Source: an uncultured Bacilli bacterium | GTDB taxonomy: Bacteria > Bacillota_I > Bacilli_A > RF39 > UBA660 | Length of the DNA: 9,524 nucleotides | Direction of reading: 5' to 3' | NCBI GenBank assembly: GCA_944358495.1 | Contig: CALVRF010000051.1 | Span: forward strand, 1 to 9,524 | In this document: piece by piece, positions 1 through 6,584 of the stretch | Position numbering within the stretch: position 1 is the stretch's first letter | How the letters are laid out: every line of letters starts with the position of its first letter | Notes under the pieces: generated by a model | Databases searched by the model: none | What the model was told of the DNA's origin: nothing | The model's input: the letters and a program-made list of their open reading frames with translations, nothing else | Position numbers and translations under genes: made by a program

Positions 1-43
1 CAAGCCCATCTTCGCCTCTAAATATATTTACATTTTATGATAT

Positions 44-952
44 TTATAAAAGTTTGTCAACTTGTTTTTGTAATTTTTTAGCAGTAACTGTTTTTTGAGT
101 TGATAATGTTTCCAATAAATTATTTTTGATGGCTAATAATTCTATTATTGATTTATCATTAAGGTTATCAATATTAAGCTGATTTAAATCAGCTATGCTC
201 ACCATTTTTAATAATGTTCTAATGTCCGAAATAATAACTTTTTTGGTTAAATCCTCCTGACAGCATTCCATATCTAAATGTTTTTCATAATATTTGGGAT
301 ATATCGGTCGTGTTTTAAAAAAAGGTAATTGAGCATTATGATAAGTATACTTAGGCTTTTTGATAAATGGATTATAACTATTACTAAAAGGAGAAATTAG
401 TAAATAATCTTCAGGAATAGCAAGGGCTCCTTTTGATAAAGTAGAAACTCTAACAATCTCTTCTAAATGATCAAAACTATAAATCATGTGCAAATTATCT
501 AATTTTTCCATTTTATGATAATGCAATATACCTTTTTTTTCAGTAGTACGTTGAGTGGCTATCCATGAGCCTAGATCAATAAGACCTATTTTGTAATTGT
601 TAGGAACTTTTAAGTGATGATGTTTATGATAAAATTTTTTAGCTAAAGCATATTTTTCTTCCCAGGGCCTATTTGGCTTTTTATATTCTTCCTTAGGATA
701 ATCATAATCCCAATTAATATCGATAATCTCAAACATGGCCCTTTGATTAGCTGTGAGTTCATCTTTTATTTGACAAATAAGTTCTAAGAAATGACCTAGT
801 TTATAGCTATTAACAGTGTAATCTAAAGGAACATTTAAATTACCGTGAAAAATATAAAATTTATAAGCTTCATTGTAACCTGTAATAAATTCATTTTCTA
901 AAAAGCGGTGAATATCCTGCCCATATTTTAAATAAAAATAATTACCTTCCAT
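44..952 (-). CDS. Stand-alone Helicase-Associated (HA) domain protein
   Basis: A 302-aa protein with two copies of the pattern of the Helicase-Associated domain (Pfam HA). Repeat 1 is at about residues 22-85 (YKFYIFHGNLNVP, then LG, then WD) and repeat 2 at about 96-162 (WEEKYALAKKFY, HHHLKVPNNY, LGSWIATQR). In large bacterial helicases this domain occurs in tandem copies and is thought to bind nucleic acid. Here no Walker A or DEAD/H motif is visible, so the protein is not itself a helicase. Residues 163-240 are unrecognised, and 240-302 is predicted helical and Lys-rich at the end. The start is fixed by GAGGGGAT seven bases upstream of ATG952. It has its own near-perfect sigma-A promoter (978-1006), so it is separate from recO. 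Nucleic-acid binding is inferred from the domain; the biological role is unknown. Confidence 0.72.
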   Translation of the reverse strand: MEGNYFYLKYGQDIHRFLENEFITGYNEAYKFYIFHGNLNVPLDYTVNSYKLGHFLELICQIKDELTANQRAMFEIIDINWDYDYPKEEYKKPNRPWEEKYALAKKFYHKHHHLKVPNNYKIGLIDLGSWIATQRTTEKKGILHYHKMEKLDNLHMIYSFDHLEEIVRVSTLSKGALAIPEDYLLISPFSNSYNPFIKKPKYTYHNAQLPFFKTRPIYPKYYEKHLDMECCQEDLTKKVIISDIRTLLKMVSIADLNQLNIDNLNDKSIIELLAIKNNLLETLSTQKTVTAKKLQKQVDKLL

Positions 953-961
953 GATTCATCC

Positions 962-973
962 CCTCATATGAGG
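962..973. promoter_or_regulatory. 12-bp palindrome at the predicted +1 (candidate operator)
   Basis: CCTCATATGAGG is a perfect 12-bp inverted repeat with no spacer. It spans the transcription start predicted from the promoter at 978-1006 and touches the GAGGGG ribosome binding site. A perfect symmetric site at +1 behind a consensus promoter suggests a repressor operator. Part of one arm (GAGG) is also explained by the ribosome binding site, so chance symmetry is possible. Confidence 0.4.
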
Positions 974-977
974 ACAT

Positions 978-1006
978 ATTATAACACTAAGGTAATTACA
1001 TGTCAA
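978..1006 (-). promoter_or_regulatory. Consensus sigma-A promoter of the HA-domain gene
   Basis: On the minus strand TTGACA (1006-1001) and TATAAT (983-978) are separated by exactly 17 bases, and TG at 986-985 gives an extended -10 (TGTTATAAT). Both hexamers match the consensus completely. Transcription should start near 971, about 20 bases before ATG952. The -35 box lies just past the recO stop codon. Confidence 0.85.
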
Positions 1007-1010
1007 AATA

Positions 1011-1745
1011 TTAGCATTCTAATTTTTGCAGATCCCTAATAAATTTTTTACTTTTTAAATAAAGACCAGTATATCTATCGTAGTAGTCATTTAAAAACAT
1101 ATTTATCTCATTTTTGGTCGCTTGGCTAATACTTAGTTTAGTTATTTTAGCTAAATCAACATAATAAAACATTCTAATTAATTTAATAGTTTTATCGCTA
1201 ACAATTTTTTCGTTGTGGTAACAATCCTGACAAATATAACCGCCTTTAAAACTAGATAAAGTAACAATATTTTGTCTCTTTCCGCAAACGGCACAGCTAT
1301 CAATAATTGGCATAACACCTAAATAATCTAAATATTTAAGTTCAATTATATTCATAATAACTAAAGGATCATAACCTTCATTGATTTTTTCTAAAGCACT
1401 AATCAACAAATTAAAAATATTTTCATTATTATTTTGTTTATAAACTTGCTGGCTTAATTCCAGTAGATAGGAAGCATAGCTGATTTTAGTAATATCTTTT
1501 TTTAAATCATTAAAAGGATTAATAATACTAACTTCAGTTAAAGTTGAAAGCTTATTTTCCTTATAATAAATAATAAACTTACCGTAGGTTAGTTTATTGG
1601 ACACACTTCTAAGGGAACTTTTGATGTTACGACATCCTTTTGAAATGACACCAATTATACCATATTCTCTAGTCATGACATTTAATATTTTAGATGTTTC
1701 ACTATAATTTGTTTCACTAACAACGATTCCTTCTACTTCAACCAT
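1011..1745 (-). CDS. recO: DNA repair protein RecO
   Basis: A 244-aa protein, the usual RecO length. RecO binds single-stranded DNA and SSB and, with RecR, loads RecA at gaps in the RecF pathway of recombinational repair. The N-terminal OB-fold (about residues 1-80) opens with the family pattern EGIVVSETNYSETSKILNV followed by REYG. A helical middle comes next, then a four-cysteine zinc finger C151-x2-C154 and C172-x2-C175. The start ATG1745 is preceded by AGAGGT inside the end of the upstream yqzL-like gene, four bases away, so the two are probably co-translated. Location after era and yqzL is the classical Firmicutes arrangement. Identification is secure. Confidence 0.95.
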   Translation of the reverse strand: MVEVEGIVVSETNYSETSKILNVMTREYGIIGVISKGCRNIKSSLRSVSNKLTYGKFIIYYKENKLSTLTEVSIINPFNDLKKDITKISYASYLLELSQQVYKQNNNENIFNLLISALEKINEGYDPLVIMNIIELKYLDYLGVMPIIDSCAVCGKRQNIVTLSSFKGGYICQDCYHNEKIVSDKTIKLIRMFYYVDLAKITKLSISQATKNEINMFLNDYYDRYTGLYLKSKKFIRDLQKLEC

Positions 1746-1749
1746 GATT

Positions 1750-1836
1750 TTACCTCTTTTTTTTCATTTGCTCTTTATATTTTAAATAATACTCTATTTT
1801 CCCTGTTTTTTCAAATAAACTCCAAAGTAAATCCAT
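1750..1836 (-). CDS. yqzL: YqzL-like small protein (28 aa)
   Basis: A 28-residue reading frame between the 158-aa gene and recO. ATG1836 is preceded by GGAG at 1850-1847, a good ribosome binding site, and the TAA at 1752-1750 is four bases before the recO start. The peptide reads DLLWSLFEKTGKIEYYLKYK, which fits the pattern of the Firmicutes YqzL family (W..F..TG.I..YL.YK), whose gene sits between era and recO in Bacillus. YqzL has no known function to my knowledge. This copy ends shortly after the conserved part with a basic tail (MKKKR), while relatives are typically about 45-50 residues, so it is a short version. Assignment rests on pattern and position from memory, not on an alignment. 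Confidence 0.75.
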   Translation of the reverse strand: MDLLWSLFEKTGKIEYYLKYKEQMKKKR

Positions 1837-1880
1837 TTTTATCACGCTCCTATTATTATATTGGGGCGCAATTTAATTTT

Positions 1881-2357
1881 TTATTCACAATGGGAAAAAG
1901 TTTTTTGATAACCTTTTTCGTTAGTGGGTAAACTTTGAACTGATGAAGCACTATCTAGTATATCCGCTTTAAAGAAACGAGATAGCTCATATTCAAATTC
2001 AGGATAAGAAGAGTGATCCTTATCAATAACATCAAACATTACAGGATGACCATCTTGACTGTTTTTGATAAAGATATATCCATTTTTTCCTTTACTAACA
2101 ATGATACTATCGGTAAGATGTTTAGTACTATCGTCTAATGATAACACTTCATTTTCATCAATTAAAAAAATTAAACTTAGCAAAGTATGGTCTATGTAGT
2201 CAAGTTGCTGTTCTAATTGTTTAAGTTCTTCCTGAGAGAAAAATTGTAAGGCAATTTCTGAGCCAGTTATATATAGCCCTTTAGGATCGAGGTTTAAATA
2301 ACTTTCTATTTCTTCATCTAACATAGTTTCTACATTATTTCTAACGGGATTTTCCAT
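1881..2357 (-). CDS. Acidic protein of unknown function between era and yqzL-recO
   Basis: A 158-aa soluble, acidic protein (predicted start MENPVRNN) that I do not recognise. There is no signal peptide or membrane segment. The N-terminal half is helical with many Glu and Leu (EEIESYLNL, QEELKQLEQQL); the second half looks strand-rich (DSIIVSKGKNGYIFIKN, HPVMFDVIDKDH) and ends in a polar tail. The second half loosely recalls SUKH/SMI1-type immunity folds, but this is too weak to assign. The frame stays open up to an ATG at 2420, but ATG2357 is chosen because GGAGATGA lies directly upstream and a good promoter overlaps the longer version. It breaks the usual era-yqzL-recO continuity, so it is probably a lineage-specific insertion. 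Confidence 0.75.
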   Translation of the reverse strand: MENPVRNNVETMLDEEIESYLNLDPKGLYITGSEIALQFFSQEELKQLEQQLDYIDHTLLSLIFLIDENEVLSLDDSTKHLTDSIIVSKGKNGYIFIKNSQDGHPVMFDVIDKDHSSYPEFEYELSRFFKADILDSASSVQSLPTNEKGYQKTFSHCE

Positions 2358-2380
2358 TTTTATCATCTCCTGAGGTTTAT

Positions 2381-2409
2381 ATAATAACACATTATATGCG
2401 AAAATGCAA
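2381..2409 (-). promoter_or_regulatory. Sigma-A promoter of the 158-aa gene
   Basis: On the minus strand TTGCAT (2409-2404), a 17-base spacer and TATTAT (2386-2381), with TG at 2389-2388 giving an extended -10 (TGTTATTAT). The predicted start near 2374 leaves a short leader containing the GGAG ribosome binding site. It could also drive the downstream yqzL-recO pair. An overlapping TATAAT at 2391-2396 lacks a well-spaced -35. Confidence 0.55.
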
Positions 2410-2438
2410 AGAAAATACATAATTTAAAAAGAATATAA

Positions 2439-3326
2439 TTATTCCAAGAAATCATTATATCCTAATTCATTTAAATATTTTTCTTTATCACGCCATTTTT
2501 TTATAGTTTTAACATAAAGTTCTAAATAGACTTTAGTACCTAACAACTTTTCAATATCGTGTCTAGCACTAGTGCCTATTTTTTTTAACATTTCGCCATT
2601 TTTACCGATAATAATTTTCTTTAAGGAATCTCTATCAACAATAATGGCCACATTAATAATCCTTTTGTCTTTATCTTTGATAATATTTTCGGTAATGCAG
2701 GTTACAGAATGGGGTACTTCTTCATGAGTTAAATTAAAAACTTTTTCTCTTACTAGTTCACTAATCATAAATGAAGTACTTTTATTAGTAATCATATCAT
2801 CTTCAAAATATTTAATATTATCAGGTAAATATTTCTTTAAGACTTTAATTAATTCGTCAGTATTGCGATTTTTTAAAGCCGAAATGGGAACAATTTCATT
2901 CCACTTATATAAATCTTTATATTCTAAAATTTTATTAAATATTTCATCATGAGAAAGACCATCTATTTTATTAATGACTAAAATTACGGGTTTATTTATT
3001 TCTTGAAATTTTTCGATAATATATTTATCACCAGAACCTAAGCCTTTAATGGCATCGACTAAAAAACAAATAATATCGACATCATTAATGCTATAGTAAG
3101 CACCCTCATTTAAAATTTTACCTAATTTATGGTTGGGTTTGTGGATACCGGGGGTGTCAACAAAAACAATTTGGGTTTCTTCATCATTATAAATACCTTG
3201 AATGACATTTCTTGTGGTTTGCGGTTTTGATGAAGTGATGGCTACTTTAGTATGTAAAATACTATTTAATAAGGTGGATTTCCCAACGTTAGGTCTTCCT
3301 ACTAAACTAACAAAACCACTTTTCAT
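2439..3326 (-). CDS. era: GTPase Era
   Basis: A 295-aa GTPase of standard Era length. It binds 16S rRNA near its 3' end during assembly of the 30S subunit. The G-domain shows G1 GRPNVGKS (10-17), the switch region KPQTTRN, G3 DTPG (57-60), G4 NKID (119-122) and G5 SAL (149-151). The C-terminal KH RNA-binding domain follows, with IIIGKNGEMLKKIGTSAR around 238-255 and the conserved end LELYVK..KWR. ATG3326 overlaps the cdd stop (ATGA) and AGGA lies upstream inside cdd, so translation is coupled to cdd. There is no hairpin after the stop, so transcription may continue into the downstream gene. Confidence 0.97.
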   Translation of the reverse strand: MKSGFVSLVGRPNVGKSTLLNSILHTKVAITSSKPQTTRNVIQGIYNDEETQIVFVDTPGIHKPNHKLGKILNEGAYYSINDVDIICFLVDAIKGLGSGDKYIIEKFQEINKPVILVINKIDGLSHDEIFNKILEYKDLYKWNEIVPISALKNRNTDELIKVLKKYLPDNIKYFEDDMITNKSTSFMISELVREKVFNLTHEEVPHSVTCITENIIKDKDKRIINVAIIVDRDSLKKIIIGKNGEMLKKIGTSARHDIEKLLGTKVYLELYVKTIKKWRDKEKYLNELGYNDFLE

Positions 3327-3712
3327 GATAAATCCTCACTACTAAAAGGATATGGGCATAGTTCTTTTATAGTTACTTCTTTAGTTTTAGTTCCATCATA
3401 ATTATAGGTAATAATTTTAAAATTTTCGGGGCAAAGGTCAACTAGGGCTTGTCTACAAATAAAACATGGAAAACATGGTTCGACAGTTTTATTCATAAGA
3501 TAAATAGCTTTAAAGTCTTCTTTTTTATAGCCATGAGCAATGGCCGAATACAATGCATTTCTTTCCGCACATATTCCGCTAGCTGGTGATGATGTTTCGA
3601 CATTAACTCCAGTAAAGGTTTGTCCATTGGTACATTCTAAAATAGCAGCGACATAATATTTATAAACTGGTGAATAACTGTTTTCTATTAATTTTCTTAA
3701 TTTTTCTAACAT
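3323..3712 (-). CDS. cdd: Cytidine deaminase
   Basis: A 129-aa protein of the small tetrameric cytidine deaminase family, which converts cytidine and deoxycytidine to uridine and deoxyuridine in pyrimidine salvage. The substrate loop FTGVNVETSSP is followed by C48-A-E50 (zinc ligand and catalytic Glu) and P82-C83-x2-C86-R (remaining zinc ligands). The C-terminal ELCPYPFSSEDL matches the family end. Two differences stand out: an additional Cys80 three residues before the first ligand (EPCFPC), and Phe84 in place of the usual Gly of PCGxCR. A blasticidin-deaminase-like specificity cannot be excluded, but the era neighbourhood favours cdd. AAAGGAG precedes ATG3712, and the stop overlaps the era start. 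Confidence 0.9.
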   Translation of the reverse strand: MLEKLRKLIENSYSPVYKYYVAAILECTNGQTFTGVNVETSSPASGICAERNALYSAIAHGYKKEDFKAIYLMNKTVEPCFPCFICRQALVDLCPENFKIITYNYDGTKTKEVTIKELCPYPFSSEDLS

Positions 3713-3723
3713 ATTTTTCTCCT

Positions 3724-4119
3724 TTAAAATAACAAGATGATTTTAGGTATAAAAATAATACAAGCAATTATTACAGCCGTTATGGCAAAAATCATCACAG
3801 CAGCAGCCGCGGTATCTTTAGCTACTTTAGCTAATGGATTTATTTCTTTAGTAGTTAAGTCAATAGCGGCTTCAATACTGGTATTTATTAGTTCAGTAGC
3901 AATTACTAATCCAATAATTAAAACTAAAATTAACCATTCAAACGGACTTATTTTCAGAATAAAACCTAGTGCTATCGCACCAATAGTGGCAATAATGTGC
4001 GCCAGCATATTTTGCTCATATTTAAAAGCATAAATTAGTCCGTCAAGGGCATATCTAAAACTATGGGCGAAACGTCTTAGTCCTCTTTGTTTTAATTTAT
4101 CGCGTGATACCGTAGCCAT
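3724..4119 (-). CDS. dgkA: Undecaprenol / diacylglycerol kinase DgkA
   Basis: A 131-aa integral membrane kinase. In Gram-positive bacteria this family mainly phosphorylates undecaprenol to regenerate the carrier lipid for cell-wall synthesis. The sequence starts with an amphipathic basic segment (RRFAHSFRYALDGLIYAFKYEQN), then three membrane helices at about 40-56, 60-78 and 105-125. The family signature ELINTSIEAAID (76-87) and the following KVAKDTAAAAV (98-108) contain the acidic and Asn residues of the active site. The start ATG4119 lies 23 bases inside ybeY; AGGAG upstream, within ybeY, supports it. It is followed after 11 bases by cdd. Confidence 0.95.
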   Translation of the reverse strand: MATVSRDKLKQRGLRRFAHSFRYALDGLIYAFKYEQNMLAHIIATIGAIALGFILKISPFEWLILVLIIGLVIATELINTSIEAAIDLTTKEINPLAKVAKDTAAAAVMIFAITAVIIACIIFIPKIILLF

Positions 4120-4540
4120 TTAAAATCATCTCCTGCTCTTTAAACATTATTTCTTCATCTTCTTTGGTCATATGATCATAGCCTAAAAGGTGTAATAGTC
4201 CATGAATGGTTAGAAAAGCCATTTCTCTAGTCTCGCTATGACCATACTCTTTAGCTTGACTTTGCATTTTAGGAACAGATATATAAATATCACCTAAAAG
4301 TCTACCAAATTCGAAAGTAATTTCTTCATTATCTTCTAAGGCAAAACTAATAACATCTGTCTCTTTATCGATTCCGCGATACTCTTTATTAATTTGTCTA
4401 ATGGTTTGATTATCAACAAAAATGACATTGAAAACAACATTTTCTAATTTTTTGTATTTTAAAGCATATTCGATTATCTTTTTTTCTTCTTCGAGATCAA
4501 CTTGTTCATTGGTTTCATTAAATACTTCAAACTTATTCAT
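4097..4540 (-). CDS. ybeY: Endoribonuclease / rRNA maturation factor YbeY
   Basis: A 147-aa metalloprotein of the UPF0054 family, required for 16S rRNA 3'-end maturation and 70S quality control. The three zinc-binding histidines are in HGLLHLLGYDH (H113, H117, H123). The family blocks TDVISFALE (61-69) and LLGDIYIS (81-88) are present. ATG4540 is preceded by AGGAG at a spacing of eight or so bases, located in the end of the VanZ-like gene whose TAA lies 3 bases upstream. The last 23 bases overlap dgkA in another frame. It functionally pairs with Era, which also acts on the 3' end of 16S rRNA. Confidence 0.96.
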   Translation of the reverse strand: MNKFEVFNETNEQVDLEEEKKIIEYALKYKKLENVVFNVIFVDNQTIRQINKEYRGIDKETDVISFALEDNEEITFEFGRLLGDIYISVPKMQSQAKEYGHSETREMAFLTIHGLLHLLGYDHMTKEDEEIMFKEQEMILNGYGITR

Positions 4541-4543
4541 TCT

Positions 4544-5155
4544 TTAAACTCCTATTTCAATAAATCCTACTAAGTAAACAATAACTAATACTAGTAAACA
4601 TATTACTATTATATTATAAATAATGGGCTTTTTCAATATTTCTGGTAAATGACTATTTATTTTGGATAAAACGTGATAAATATAAAAGCCGAAAAGACCA
4701 CCTATCGTATTTAAAATAATATCATCAATATCAAAGACTCTACCGATTAATAGCTGAGTAGTTTCAATGGTTAAAGATACTAATATGGATAAACCTAAAA
4801 TTGACCATGGCTTTTTTAATTTTAAATAGTAGGCGGCAAAAAAACCGTATGGTAAAAATAAGATAACATTACCTAAGACATTTTTAATAAAAAGTCTAGA
4901 CCCAATTTCATACCTAAACATTTCGGAAAAAGGGGTAAAGTTCGATGTACTCCAGCTAACATCTTGGAAAGTCACGACATAGAATAGACAAAGAACATAG
5001 ATAATAAATAATAAAGTTATTAATTCTTCATATAATACAATTTTCTTGTTATATTTTATTAAATAAACTATGCGCATGCTGACTAAAATAACCATACTAA
5101 TGATAATAGTTGGCCAGGTGGCGCCAAAGATTTCTAAGACAGTATCTCTAATCAT
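4544..5155 (-). CDS. VanZ-like family membrane protein
   Basis: A 203-aa membrane protein with about six predicted transmembrane helices (roughly 13-33, 42-62, 92-110, 117-134, 143-163, 178-198). The VanZ-like signature is clear: KNVLGNVILFLPYGF (91-105), E131-T-T-Q134, and R139-x2-D142-x-D144-D145-x3-N149-x2-G152-G153. The family is named for VanZ, which gives low-level teicoplanin resistance, but most chromosomal members have no proven role, so resistance should not be assumed. It starts four bases after the yqfD stop, with a weak GAGTGA ribosome binding site, and ends three bases before ybeY, so it is a full member of the operon. Its position is the one usually taken by phoH and yqfF in related genomes. 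Confidence 0.88.
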   Translation of the reverse strand: MIRDTVLEIFGATWPTIIISMVILVSMRIVYLIKYNKKIVLYEELITLLFIIYVLCLFYVVTFQDVSWSTSNFTPFSEMFRYEIGSRLFIKNVLGNVILFLPYGFFAAYYLKLKKPWSILGLSILVSLTIETTQLLIGRVFDIDDIILNTIGGLFGFYIYHVLSKINSHLPEILKKPIIYNIIVICLLVLVIVYLVGFIEIGV

Positions 5156-5159
5156 ATAA

Positions 5160-6308
5160 TCACTCTATTTCTTGATAACTCGTTATGTCTTCATAAACGG
5201 CGAAAAACATTTCTACTTCTATTGTACTTTCCTTGACGCTACTTTTCAAGTATTTACTGCGAATTATATACTCATCTTGACGGAGATTTTTTTCAATTTT
5301 TTTAGTAGCATAATCTTCGGCTTTAACTAAGGCTTCATCAAAGGTTAAGATTTGACTGATAACTTTGATTTCTTTTTGTTTTTGATAAACTAATTTGATG
5401 GGTAGTAAGGGATGACTTAAAAGGACATTTTCTTCACATTTTTTATTTTTATATTTTTTCAAACTTAATTCGATATCTTTATTTAAAAATTTAATAGCAT
5501 AGTTTTCTTTAGTATTGCCTGTTTCTTTTTCTTCATAATAAACAAAAGGATACTGAGTTTTAGTAACATACCAAACTTCACCATAGACTTTTCCTTCGGC
5601 TTTGACTTTGCCCATCGATTTATCTTCAAGCATGATTTCACCATTAACAATAATGTCGCCTTTTTTGACATAATCGTCAGTATTACGGACAATATCGCCT
5701 TTACTTGCGATAGTTTTTTTGATAACGGCATCTTTTTTAGCCACAATATTACGAGGATTATTATTTTCGGTTTCCCTGACAATTTCCCTTTCCTCAACTC
5801 TAACAATATATTTAGTTCCTTGAGTTTCAATTTCGAGCCATTCTATTTTATCGGGATGGTCATTTAAAATTTTTTCTTTTATTTTATTTAATTCTTGATA
5901 TGATTTTTTAAAAGTGTATTTAGTAATACCATTTTCTTTTAATTCTTCTGTTATTAGATTGCGAATGTCTTTATTGGAATGTACTACTTCAATATCAAAG
6001 ACCATATGTGTTAAGGTAAGAAAGATTAAATAGCCAATTAATAAAAATATGATTAAATGTTTATTTATTTTTAAAGTTCTTTGGATTTTTAAATAGCCGA
6101 AAACATCTTCTTCAAGAACTTCATAAATACTTTTAACTTTTAAAACTTCTTCATAGTCTTTTTTATAAATGATTATTTTGGCTTCGTTATCATTGATGTA
6201 TTTTAAGGATAAAATATTGATTTTTCTAGTAGTTAATCTTTTGATGAAACGATTAATATTTTTGCCTTTGATTTTTAAGGCGACTTTACTTTTAAATTTT
6301 TCAATCAT
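5160..6308 (-). CDS. yqfD: Sporulation protein YqfD
   Basis: A 382-aa single-pass membrane protein of the YqfD family, close to the family's usual length. Residues 1-80 are a basic cytoplasmic part (ITTRKINILSLKY-like strand region). A transmembrane helix at about 84-104 (LIIFLLIGYLIFLTL) follows, then a large outside domain starting IEVVHSNKDIRNLITEEL with the family block IEWLEIETQGTKYIVRVEER. In Bacillus the yqfC-yqfD pair belongs to the mother-cell SigE regulon and is needed for efficient sporulation. ATG6308 overlaps the yqfC stop as ATGA, with no clear ribosome binding site, so its translation probably depends on yqfC. Presence of this pair suggests sporulation ability or a spore-forming ancestor. 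Confidence 0.9.
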   Translation of the reverse strand: MIEKFKSKVALKIKGKNINRFIKRLTTRKINILSLKYINDNEAKIIIYKKDYEEVLKVKSIYEVLEEDVFGYLKIQRTLKINKHLIIFLLIGYLIFLTLTHMVFDIEVVHSNKDIRNLITEELKENGITKYTFKKSYQELNKIKEKILNDHPDKIEWLEIETQGTKYIVRVEEREIVRETENNNPRNIVAKKDAVIKKTIASKGDIVRNTDDYVKKGDIIVNGEIMLEDKSMGKVKAEGKVYGEVWYVTKTQYPFVYYEEKETGNTKENYAIKFLNKDIELSLKKYKNKKCEENVLLSHPLLPIKLVYQKQKEIKVISQILTFDEALVKAEDYATKKIEKNLRQDEYIIRSKYLKSSVKESTIEVEMFFAVYEDITSYQEIE

Positions 6309-6538
6309 TGTAATTCAATATTTTTAATAGTTCCGGATATTAATATTTCATCAGTTAGGAGTTTGGAAATTATTAGATTTTCACCTTTGATGATAACTAC
6401 TCCACTACTATATCTAATCATTATTTTATCAGTGTCAAAGTGATCAATGCATTCGTAATTAACTATGTCTAATTTACCTGTCAAATAGGTCATTTTAAAG
6501 TCATCTTCTAAAATATAATTTCTTAAATCTCTAAGCAT
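6305..6538 (-). CDS. yqfC: Sporulation protein YqfC (YabP/YqfC family)
   Basis: A 77-aa protein of the YabP/YqfC family, normally found directly upstream of yqfD as here. The family's short beta-rich core is visible: KLDIVNYECIDHFDTDKIMIRYSSGVVIIKG split as strands, then LIISKLLTDEILISGTI. ATG6538 is preferred over the in-frame ATG6550 because GGGTGA sits just upstream of 6538, while nothing resembling a ribosome binding site precedes 6550. It would be the first gene of the packed minus-strand operon. The stop overlaps the yqfD start. Molecular function is unknown; in Bacillus it is SigE-controlled. Confidence 0.85.
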   Translation of the reverse strand: MLRDLRNYILEDDFKMTYLTGKLDIVNYECIDHFDTDKIMIRYSSGVVIIKGENLIISKLLTDEILISGTIKNIELQ

Positions 6539-6553
6539 TATATCACCCATATA

Positions 6554-6582
6554 ATTTTATGGCTTTAAATGTCTATTTATGT
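6554..6582 (-). promoter_or_regulatory. Possible sigma-E-type promoter of yqfC
   Basis: On the minus strand CATAAAAT (6561-6554) matches seven of eight positions of the Bacillus SigE -10 consensus CATACAmT. The sequence ACATAAA 14 bases upstream (6582-6576) shares only the central cATA of the -35 kmATATT. The spacing suits SigE, and the regulon is right for yqfC. However, the predicted start falls close to or within the ribosome binding site of ATG6538, which weakens the call. Confidence 0.25.
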
Positions 6583-6584
6583 AA

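Noticed and set aside
44..1745. HA-domain gene as part of a defence island or RecO-linked repair system
   Set aside because: There is only one such gene, no nuclease, methylase or helicase partner is present, and it has its own promoter; the window does not support a defence assignment.
1855..1860. TATAAT upstream of the yqzL-like gene as a separate promoter
   Set aside because: No -35 resembling TTGACA is found at 16-18 bases; TTGTGA at 1885-1890 is about 24 bases away.
3737..4033. 98-aa plus-strand frame
   Set aside because: It lies wholly inside dgkA on the opposite strand, has no ribosome binding site, and its hydrophobic product mirrors the membrane-helix codons of dgkA.
5483..5830. 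115-aa minus-strand frame
   Set aside because: It is an alternative frame inside yqfD, with a Lys/Leu-rich product typical of an AT-rich shadow and no start signals.
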